Part shown: one piece after another, positions 33,448 through 41,900 of the stretch
How positions within the stretch are numbered: position 1 is the first letter of the stretch
Layout: each line of letters opens with the position of its first letter
Assembly: GCF_900177815.1 (NCBI RefSeq)
Contig: NZ_FXAZ01000001.1
Location: forward strand, 248,001-312,000
From: Paenibacillus aquistagni
GTDB lineage: Bacteria > Bacillota > Bacilli > Paenibacillales > Paenibacillaceae
Length of the DNA stretch: 64,000 nt
Direction: 5' to 3'
Position numbers and translations under genes: made by a program
Notes under the pieces: generated by a model
What the model was told of the DNA's origin: nothing
The model's input: the letters and a program-made list of their open reading frames with translations, nothing else
Database searches by the model: none

Positions 33448-34938
33448 TTATTTTACACCCTTCATATAGCCCTGGATCTTCGGAGACAGGATAAACAGCA
33501 GAAGGCTGAGCACGAGTGCAGCACCGCCAATGACCCCAAAGTACATCATTTCAGTCTCAGGTGTATAGAACTTCACGATTTGCGCGTTGATGGCTTGTGC
33601 CGCGGCATTGGACAGGAACCATAAGCTCATCGTTTGCGCGGAGAAGGCTGCTGGCGCAAGCTTCGTTGTTGCAGACAAGCCAACCGGTGACAAGCACAAT
33701 TCGCCGATCACAACAACAAAGTAGCTGAGCACGAGCCACAATGGATTTACCAAGGAATCGGCGCCACCAAAGTAAGCTGGCAGCAGGATGATCAGGAATG
33801 ACAATCCGGCAAACAGCAGACCGAGCGAGAATTTTTGCGGGATGGACGGCTGACGATTGCCAAGCTTCACCCACATCCACGCGAATAACGGTGCTAGCGT
33901 GATAATAAAGAGCGGATTCAACGACTGGAACCAGGCAGGTGAGATATGAAGGCCTGCGAATTCCAATTGCGTGCGTTTGTCTGCATAATTGGCAAGAATG
34001 GTGGAGCCTTGCTCTTGAATCGCCCAGAACATAATCGATGCGATAAACAATGGAATATAAGCAATGATTCGAGAGCGCTCAACAGCGGTTGTTTTCGGAC
34101 TGCGGTACATAAACACAAAGTAAAGGGTAGGGATCAGAATGCCCAAGACCCCGACGAGCTTAATGAATGTATCGAAGGTCAGAATACCGAGCGGAATGCT
34201 GATGGCAACCAAGATGCCGATCACTACGATGCCTGCGCCAATGATCGTAAAGACTTTCTTTTTTTCTTCCTTGGACAGCGGATTCACGACTACCGTTCCA
34301 GCAAGTCCGAGGTTCTTTTTACGAGTAATGACATATACGACCAAGCCGATGAACATTCCGATCGCAGCCAGACTGAAACCGAGGTGGAAATTGTTCATGC
34401 CGACCGTACCGACAACGAGTGGAGACAAGAAGCCTCCAAGGTTAATGCCCATATAGAAAATACTAAAGCCTGAATCGCGGCGGTTATCCTGCTCACTGTA
34501 GATATCTCCCACCATGCTGGAGACATTCGGCTTCAGTAAGCCTGTCCCTAATACGATGAGAATCATGGAGACAAAGAACAATGTGGCGTTGCCTGGAATG
34601 GCCAGCACGATATGTCCAAGCATAATCAGGACTCCGCCATAGAATACAGCTTTTGATGTCCCGAAGATGCGATCGGCTAGCCAGCCTCCGATGATGCCCG
34701 ACATGTAGACGAGCGATCCATAAATCGACATAATCGCAAGCGCCAATTCCTCAGGAAAGCCTAGGCCGCCCTTTGTAACTTCATAGTACATAAAGAATAC
34801 GAGAATCGCTCTCATTCCATAATAGGAGAAACGTTCCCAGAATTCGGTGAAGAAGAGGGTAAAGAGGCCCTTTGGATGTCCGAAAAATCCATTTTGAGGC
34901 ACGCTCTCGACGATCTTCTCTTTCGTGATGTTCGACAT
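33448..34938 (-). CDS. POT-family proton-coupled di-/tripeptide transporter
   Basis: 496 residues, 12-14 membrane segments. The POT signature is present at the N-terminus: FFTEFWERFSYYGMRAIL (ExxERFxYY) and in GTGLLKPNVSSMVGDIY. FYMGINLGGFLSPLVVG (the second family signature FYxxINxG) is also clear. It imports di- and tripeptides with protons, like DtpT of lactococci. A second helical insertion near residue 230 (KKNLGLAGTVVVNPLSKEEKKK) is the usual cytoplasmic loop. Ribosome site GAGGAGAG. Monocistronic between two hairpins. Confidence 0.94.
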   Translation of the reverse strand: MSNITKEKIVESVPQNGFFGHPKGLFTLFFTEFWERFSYYGMRAILVFFMYYEVTKGGLGFPEELALAIMSIYGSLVYMSGIIGGWLADRIFGTSKAVFYGGVLIMLGHIVLAIPGNATLFFVSMILIVLGTGLLKPNVSSMVGDIYSEQDNRRDSGFSIFYMGINLGGFLSPLVVGTVGMNNFHLGFSLAAIGMFIGLVVYVITRKKNLGLAGTVVVNPLSKEEKKKVFTIIGAGIVVIGILVAISIPLGILTFDTFIKLVGVLGILIPTLYFVFMYRSPKTTAVERSRIIAYIPLFIASIMFWAIQEQGSTILANYADKRTQLEFAGLHISPAWFQSLNPLFIITLAPLFAWMWVKLGNRQPSIPQKFSLGLLFAGLSFLIILLPAYFGGADSLVNPLWLVLSYFVVVIGELCLSPVGLSATTKLAPAAFSAQTMSLWFLSNAAAQAINAQIVKFYTPETEMMYFGVIGGAALVLSLLLFILSPKIQGYMKGVK

Positions 34939-35107
34939 AACAACTCTCCTCTTTGATGTCCTATTGCTTTACTGTGATAAAGTTGTGTTGTTCATCATTA
35001 TAAAGGCTGATGCAACAGGACTCAATCAACAATATAAGGCAATTCATAGGATGAGCCGGATAATTATAGGTTATGCCTTGCACCTGATCTCTTTTAATAA
35101 GACATTA

Positions 35108-35155
35108 AAAAAGACTGCCCGAAGCATGTGAGATGCGTTCGGTTCAGCCTTTTTC
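35108..35155. terminator. Bidirectional terminator
   Basis: A long imperfect stem: CCGAAGCAT against ATGCGTTCGG with one bulge, extended by ACTG/TCAG, flanked by AAAAAAG on the left and CTTTTTCC on the right. It ends the minus-strand basic protein gene at 35184. Confidence 0.8.
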
Positions 35156-35183
35156 CTTCTGATAAATATTGGTCTGTTATTCA

Positions 35184-35498
35184 CTATTTCGCCATGTCTT
35201 TGAACGCTCTGTGACGAAGCGCTGATCGGCGATAAGCCTGCCTGCGTCTAGCTGTAAATAGGGAAGCGGGCTTATTGCTGCCCAATAAGCGTTTTACTTG
35301 AGGCGGCAGCTTCCGCTTGCGAGATTGGGTCAAACGCATGTTCCTTCTCTTGCTGGAGTGATTTGTTGAAGGCTTTCGATTCAATGAAGGATTGCTGCGA
35401 TCAGCCTGTGTGGAATCCATTGTTGTATCGCAATCAACTTGTTCAGATGCGGATGCTGGCGGCCGATACCCGGTTGTACGGTTCCATCGTCTGGACAA
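35184..35498 (-). CDS. Small, very basic hypothetical protein
   Basis: 104 residues, more than a quarter Arg and Lys in the C-terminal 60 residues (SKRRNMRLTQSRKRKLPP, FTARRRQAYRRSALRHR). It starts with TTG, preceded at seven bases by an excellent site AAAGGAGAGG, and is followed by a terminator, which together argue for a real gene despite low-complexity composition. No hydrophobic segment. It may bind nucleic acid or spore material, but nothing specific can be said. Could still be a chance frame. Confidence 0.55.
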   Translation of the reverse strand: MSRRWNRTTGYRPPASASEQVDCDTTMDSTQADRSNPSLNRKPSTNHSSKRRNMRLTQSRKRKLPPQVKRLLGSNKPASLFTARRRQAYRRSALRHRAFKDMAK

Positions 35499-35643
35499 GG
35501 CTATTCCTCTCCTTTAGCATCGATCCTTTACAATGCTTCATCGCTAGCTTGGGTATCGATGCATATTGCTCTCCATATCCATATGTGACGAGAGACTCAT
35601 TCGACCTGTACAAATGTACAGGTGTTGCATCTGTTTTGTGTAA

Positions 35644-36519
35644 TCATTCGGTTCGAAGCTCAATCCGCCGCTTGCGGAAGTCCTTAGGCACAACACCCTT
35701 CATCGAACGAAATACGCGAGAAAAAGTGTTGTAGGAACCGTATCCGACTTCCAGCGCAATCTCAGCAACACTCATATCGGTCGTAGCCAATAGGCTTGTG
35801 GCATGGCGGATGCGCAGATCGTGAAGGAAGTGAACAAAGGTCTGCCCTGTCGTCTCCTTCACCAGCTCGCTGATGCGGGATGCGCTCATATTGAAGCCCT
35901 GAGCAAGCCCTGATAAGCTGAGCTCCTCCTGATAATGGTGGTGGATATATTGAATCATGGGCCACACCGCAGCTTGCTTCGTCGTTGAGGCGCGCACCTG
36001 AGGGCTGATGCCTTCAAGACGGCGTCTGATTCGGTCGAATCTAATCAGGATCTCCTTGAGCTTGATCTGAATGAGCGAATGCTTCCACGCTTCATCATGC
36101 TCATATTCGTTGGCCAAGTCCTCAATCAGCCTAGTCATCTGTGTCTGCTCAGCCCCTTCCAACAAGATGGAGGGCTGCGTGTCATGCTGGTCCATCCATG
36201 CCAGAAATCCTTCGTCCTGATTTTTCTCCATGAGAAGGTCCATACTGAACATGCAGTTGTAGAGTACAAGCGTCTCGCCAGGATCGGTAAAGATCTCATG
36301 CACCTGATAGGGAAGAACGAAGGTGAAGGTGCCTGGCACCATCGCATGCATCGTATCATTGATCCTTTCTCTGCCCTGACCGCTTATCACAAATGAAAAC
36401 TCCAAGAAATCATGGCGATGGGCTCTAAACCCGTTCGGGATGTGGTTCAAGCTGATATGAAGCGAACTTTTGCTGTTCATATTGGGATAGGATCGAAAAT
36501 AATCCGGAATATGCGTCAT
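35644..36519 (-). CDS. AraC-family transcriptional regulator
   Basis: 291 residues from the ATG at 36519; the frame is open to 36744, but GGGAGG before MTHIPDYF and the usual family length support the shorter form. N-terminal cupin: FRAHRHDFLEFSFVISG and FVLPYQVHEIF, a sugar-sensing jelly roll. C-terminal double HTH: GLAQGFNMSASRISELVKETTG (first helix pair) and SVAEIALEVGYGSYNTFSRVFRSMKGVVPKDFR (second). Divergent from an oxidoreductase and isomerase pair that it probably controls, as is common for carbohydrate loci. Confidence 0.92.
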   Translation of the reverse strand: MTHIPDYFRSYPNMNSKSSLHISLNHIPNGFRAHRHDFLEFSFVISGQGRERINDTMHAMVPGTFTFVLPYQVHEIFTDPGETLVLYNCMFSMDLLMEKNQDEGFLAWMDQHDTQPSILLEGAEQTQMTRLIEDLANEYEHDEAWKHSLIQIKLKEILIRFDRIRRRLEGISPQVRASTTKQAAVWPMIQYIHHHYQEELSLSGLAQGFNMSASRISELVKETTGQTFVHFLHDLRIRHATSLLATTDMSVAEIALEVGYGSYNTFSRVFRSMKGVVPKDFRKRRIELRTE

Positions 36520-36675
36520 ACAGAATATTGGCCTCCCGAAGAATTGGGACATTTTTCGAAAAACACGCATGCTTTTCGATATAGTTACTATTAACATAGG
36601 AGCAGGAGTGAAGCAATACAAAAATAAATGAAAATCTTTTTTATGGAGCATTTCTTGACAATGGGGGGCATTGCC

Positions 36676-37752
36676 ATGAATGAGAGCAAGGTGAAGATTG
36701 GAATCATTGGAGCCGGCAATATTGGCGGGGTGCATGCGGCTCAATTTTCGAGGCTTGGCGATGAGTGTGAACTAACCGCTATCACAGACGTATTTCGTCC
36801 GCAGGCAGCCAAGCGGGCAGAGAAGCATGGGATCAAGCATGTGCTGGATACACCTGATGAGCTTATTAAGCATCCGGAAGTGGATGCGGTTATCATCGGT
36901 GTGCCGAATCAATATCATGCAGATCTAGCGATTAAAGCCTTGAAGGCCGGCAAGCATGTCCTGTTGGAGAAGCCAATGGCGCTAAATGGAACAGAGGCAA
37001 GAAGAATTTATGAGGCTTCGCGTCAAACGGACAAGCTGCTGATGGTTAGCCATCAGATGCGTTTTGAGTCCGTGCCGATGATGATCAAGGAACAGATTGA
37101 TCGCGGTGAGCTTGGGCGTATCTATACGGCTAAGACTGGATGGTACCGCCGCAAAGGGATTCCAGGCTGGGGGACATGGTTTACCCGCATGAACGAATCA
37201 GGCGGCGGCCCGCTGATCGATATTGGGGTGCACATGCTGGATCTAGCGTTGTATCTTATGGGCAATCCTAAGCCAGTATCGGTATATGGCGCCACTTATG
37301 CGGAGTTTGGACCGAAGCAAAGAGGGATTGGCACTTGGGGCAAGCCGAATTGGAACGGCGTCTTTGATGTGGAGGATCTCGCAACCGCTCTAATCAAGAT
37401 GGAAGATGGCACTGCCTTGTCGCTAGAGGTGAGCTGGGCGGTTCATATGGATACTGACAATACGCCGTTCATCCATCTGATGGGCACAGAAGGAGGAGCC
37501 AGCTATCGTGGGGAGACAGGGAAGCTCCTGATGGAAAGGTTCGATCGGCCATTTGAGGTGGAGCTGAAGAAGCCAGAGGAAGATGAAGGCGAACGGCTTC
37601 GACTCAGCCGATACTTTTTGGAATGCATCCGAGAAGGCAAAGAACCTATGTCTTCTGCTTGGACCGGACTGACTAACAATATGGTGCTTGATGCCATATA
37701 TGAATCGTCTCGAACGGGGCATGAAGTCCGACTTGACTGGAGCGGCATCTGA
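36676..37752 (+). CDS. Gfo/Idh/MocA-family oxidoreductase
   Basis: 358 residues. Rossmann start VKIGIIGAGNIGGVHAAQF, then the active-site EKP motif in HVLLEKPMALNGTEA near residue 95, and GGGPLIDIGVHMLDLALYLMG near residue 178, where the catalytic DxGxH lies. NAD(P)-dependent dehydrogenase of sugars, inositols or their derivatives. The ATG at 36676 is preceded by GGGGGG, whereas ATG 36628 has none. Operon with the TIM-barrel gene 63 bases downstream, a pairing common in inositol and rare-sugar pathways. Substrate unknown. Confidence 0.92.
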   Translation: MNESKVKIGIIGAGNIGGVHAAQFSRLGDECELTAITDVFRPQAAKRAEKHGIKHVLDTPDELIKHPEVDAVIIGVPNQYHADLAIKALKAGKHVLLEKPMALNGTEARRIYEASRQTDKLLMVSHQMRFESVPMMIKEQIDRGELGRIYTAKTGWYRRKGIPGWGTWFTRMNESGGGPLIDIGVHMLDLALYLMGNPKPVSVYGATYAEFGPKQRGIGTWGKPNWNGVFDVEDLATALIKMEDGTALSLEVSWAVHMDTDNTPFIHLMGTEGGASYRGETGKLLMERFDRPFEVELKKPEEDEGERLRLSRYFLECIREGKEPMSSAWTGLTNNMVLDAIYESSRTGHEVRLDWSGI

Positions 37753-37815
37753 CAGAAGCAACATCCTAATGAAGGTTTACGATACACATACAAGCAACAA
37801 GAGGAGGAAGGACAT

Positions 37816-38655
37816 ATGCTTAGAGGAGTTACGAGTGCAGGCTTAGGTTCAATTGAGAGCGAGGAACGCATGATTGAGCTGGCTGCTGCGTATGGATTTC
37901 AAGCGGTGGATCTCGATGCCGCTGCGCTTATCGCGCGTCATGGCGTGGACGGTGCGAGATCCTTGCTTCAGCAGCATGGTATTGTGCTGGGTGCGATTGG
38001 ACTGCCTGTCGAGTGGAGAACGACCGAGGAAGCTTTTCGTCAAGGCTTGGAGAAGCTGGCCACTTACGCTGCAGCGGCGGCTGCACTAGGGGGCACAAGC
38101 TGCTGCACGTATATCCTGCCATCGACAGACTTGAAGCCAGCTCCGTTCATGGCGCAGGCAGCGAGAAGGCTGCGTACATGCGCACAGATTCTTGGCGCTT
38201 ACGGCATCCGCTTAGGCTTGGAGTTCGTCGGTCCGCATCATTTGAGAACACAGTGGAAGCATCCCTTTATCTGGACGTTGGAGGAGACACTCGATCTGAT
38301 CGCGGTCATTGGGGAGCCGAATGTCGGCCTGCTGTTCGATGCGTACCATTGGTATACAAATGAATTGAATGTTGCAGATATTGAGAAGCTCCGTCCTGAG
38401 CAGATCGTGCATGTCCATATCAACGACGCACCAGATGTTCCTGTATCTGAAGCTGCAGACAATCAGCGCCTGTATCCGGGGGAGGGCGTCATCGATCTAG
38501 CTGGTTTCCTTCAGGGCTTGCAGAAGATCGGTTATACGGGTGTGGTTGCTCAAGAAATCCTGACGGAGGCTCCATCGACAGAGTCGCCAGAAGTGCTTAT
38601 GCAGCGCTCCAAAGCGGGCTTTGACCGGGTATTTGCCGCTGCGGGAATGGCATGA
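37816..38655 (+). CDS. Sugar phosphate isomerase/epimerase family TIM-barrel protein
   Basis: 279 residues, xylose-isomerase-like (AP endonuclease 2 superfamily). Metal-site segments are RLGLEFVGPHHLR (Glu near residue 137), VGLLFDAYHWY (Asp and His near residues 175-178), IVHVHINDAP (His near 203) and VVAQEILTEAP (Glu near 246). AAGAGGAGGAAGG precedes the ATG. With the upstream oxidoreductase it likely catalyses consecutive steps on a keto-sugar or inositol compound, similar to IolE/IolG pairs, but the exact reaction is not readable. Confidence 0.9.
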   Translation: MLRGVTSAGLGSIESEERMIELAAAYGFQAVDLDAAALIARHGVDGARSLLQQHGIVLGAIGLPVEWRTTEEAFRQGLEKLATYAAAAAALGGTSCCTYILPSTDLKPAPFMAQAARRLRTCAQILGAYGIRLGLEFVGPHHLRTQWKHPFIWTLEETLDLIAVIGEPNVGLLFDAYHWYTNELNVADIEKLRPEQIVHVHINDAPDVPVSEAADNQRLYPGEGVIDLAGFLQGLQKIGYTGVVAQEILTEAPSTESPEVLMQRSKAGFDRVFAAAGMA

Positions 38656-38720
38656 TGGTTTGGCATGATAGTACGAGAGCGTTCAATTAAGATAAGCGCG
38701 CACTAATCCATAAGCGAAGA

Positions 38721-38765
38721 AGAGCATGAGGCATAGGAGAAATCTTCCGGCCTGATGCTCTTTCG
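38721..38765 (+). terminator. Terminator after the isomerase gene
   Basis: AGAGCATGAGGC pairs with GCCTGATGCTCT with one G-G mismatch across a 17-base loop, then TTTCG. The 316-base gap before the next gene has nothing else beyond a likely promoter. Confidence 0.75.
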
Positions 38766-38971
38766 TATGATCAGGCGAGCCAGAATCTTATGGCTGGCTT
38801 TTTTTGTGGTCGTTTTATGTTGGAGAAAAGGAAGCAGTAGTAGCGTGGCGGGCAGGGTCGCAAATCCATTTACAGGATCTATACATGCCCATGATATTCC
38901 ATTAACATCCATTCGATATACTCTCTTGTACATGCGTGTTAGTCATCTTATAGAGGAGAGGGTAAGAAATC

Positions 38972-41900
38972 ATGAAAAAGCGTACTTATCGAAAATGGAG
39001 TTCACTTGTGATGGTGTGCAGTCTTCTTGTTGGCCTGCTGCCGGCACCAGGCCTTGGGCATGCGATGGCTGGCGGACAAGCACCAGCCCTGCTGATTACT
39101 GAGATGGTCCCAGACACCACCAACATCTCTAGCAAGGACGGCTATGAATTTATCGAGATTTATAATGCGACGGACACCCCAATTGATATGAAACAGCAGC
39201 ATCTATATTATGTGAATGGCGGCAGCGAGAAAGAGTGGGAATTAGCAGCGCCTGAAGCTCTTATTCAACCGAAACAAGCCATTGTGCTGTGGCTGATGAA
39301 TAGTGTGAACGGTAAGCAGACCGCGCAGGACTTCAACACGGTATTTGGGACATCGTTAGTTGAAAATGTAAACTTGTTCCGGATGGATGCGGGCGACGGC
39401 ATGTCTAATTCGGGACCAAGAACCGTAATCATTAGAGACGGGGCAGGCGTGGACATCGTACAAGCCTCCTACGACAACGATGAGCAGACCAAGCCGGACA
39501 AAGGCATGTTCTATCAGCATCCTGTGCCAAGAACAACAGCAATGGTGATGATGGATGCGCCTGGCACGCTGCCAGCCACACCAGGAACGGTAACAGAAGA
39601 GCAGCTAGTACCTGCCGCACCGTCTTTATCGCTCAATATCGAACATGTCTCCCAAGAAGAGATCTATACGGGCCTTGATGTTCCTGTCTATGCTGGAATT
39701 TCTGATTATATTGGGACGGTTACCGCAGATGTCTACTATAAGACTGAGCTGGAGCAGGAGTATCGGAATCTGCCATTGACTGTCACGGGCGCGACTTATG
39801 GGACGGTGATCCCTTACACGGAATTGCTTGGCGCCAATACGCTGAGCTATTATATTCAGGCACAAGATGAGCTTCAATTGGTAAAGTCTCCTGACGTTCA
39901 CATGAAGCTTGCACCTGTGCCAACGGGCAAAGAACAACCTTCGCCGATGCTGATTACAGAGCTGCTGCCTAACAGTTCCAATGTTGGCGATGCAGACGGC
40001 TATGAGTTCATTGAGATCTATAACAACACGGACAACGATATAAACTTTAAAGACTATAAGATCTTCTACCGTTATACCGACTCAGGCCCAGATGCGGATG
40101 TGGTGTGGCCGACGGATCGTGAAGACCTGATGATTAGATCCAAGCAGACGATGGTGTTCTGGGTGATCAATAAAGCCAACTCAAGCAAGACCGTCGACGA
40201 CTTCAACCATGCCTTTGGGACGAGTCTTGTGGAGAATGAGAATATCGTGAAGATATACAGCGATGGCATGGCAAATGGCTCACGTCGCGGTGTGGTGATT
40301 GGCACGAACACCCATAAGGAGATCGCTTCAGCCTACTATGACGGCAGTATCGTAAATGTGGAGAATCAAGGCACGCATTATCGCTATTCGACAGACGGCA
40401 CAGGTGTTATGCTGCCCATCTACTCGGGAACGAAGCCGGCAACGCCGGGAATATGGGAGCCCGCTCAAGTACCTCCAGCAGCTGTTCATGAAGAGGATCA
40501 AGCAGAGCCCGTTGTTACTGATCTGACGAAGCCGCAAGAGGTGCAGCAGACTGACGATGTGAAGATCGTGCTGGATGCGAAGGATGATCAACAAGTCAAG
40601 ACGGTGGCGCTCTACTACAAGACCAGCGGATCCAGCACTTTTACGAAGCGCTATTTGTATGAAAATTATAATGACAAGCTGTACAGCTATACGATCTACT
40701 CGCCCGATCTTATCGGTCAAGCGTCACTCACGTACTATGCTGAAGTGTCCGATGGATTCCATACGATAACGACGCCAACCCGAGACATCGCCATTACAGG
40801 CGGCGTTCAAGAAACTCCGCTCCGACTGAATGTGAAAGACGGCGACTTCGTACGCGGCACGAAGGTGATCAAGGCTTCTGCGAATGCGGTGGATGCCGAG
40901 CAATTGAAGCTTAAGCTTGCTGGCGAAGAAGCACAGGATACGTTCCGGGCATTAGAGCTCGACCCGATCTTTGCTTTTGATACAACGGAAGTCAACTATT
41001 ACTTTAAAAATGCGGTTACGATGGGAGAAGACATTCTCTATACGTTCTTAGATCCCATTAACATTTATACGACCTTGTCTTATCCGATTGCTTCAGACCG
41101 ACTCCATCTAGGCACCAATGAGATTGCGATTCGGGCTGGAACCAAGTCCGGACCATTTGATGATCGTCCAGAGGAAAACAAGGATGATTTCAAGGTGCGC
41201 AATGTCCGCCTTATACTTGCAGATGGTACCGCAATCTATGATTCGGCCTACAGTGACAAGGAGCAGGAGATTAAGATGGGCGACAGCTCTGGTCGCTTGG
41301 AGGCTCTTCCTCTGCGCTTTGAAATTACGAATGAGCATCTGGCTGCGAAGGCAGCCAAGTGGGATACGACGAAGCTTCAAGACGGCGAATACACCGTACA
41401 AGCCGTTGCACCAGATCAATCTACGGTATCGGCTGTTGTGAAGATTGATAACACCATTCCACAGATCTCACCTTCCTTGGAGGATGGCAAGACCTACCGC
41501 GGGAAATTTGTGATTCAGGCTGAAGTGAAGGATGAGCTGTCTGGGGTTGAGGCCGTCAAGGCCAGCTTGGACGGTGAAGAGATAAAGCTGCCTTATGCAG
41601 CTTCATCCGGAGAGCTTACACCTGGCCAACATACGCTCGTCATTCAAGCGACTGACAAAGTAGGCAACGAGGCTGTAACGACGGTTTCATTTGAGACGCC
41701 AGTGGAGAATCCAGACAAGCCAGCGGTTATCTCGGTTAAGGATGGAGAGACGGGGGTGTCGGTGAATCCGGTGCTGGCAGTCAAAGTCCGTGATGCGCTG
41801 AATGATACGATGAGTGCGATCTTTTTAAGAGGCTTCCATTATGATGCTTCACGTGCACAAGGCTTTGCAGGCTACAGAGGATCAAGCGAAGTAGAGCCTC

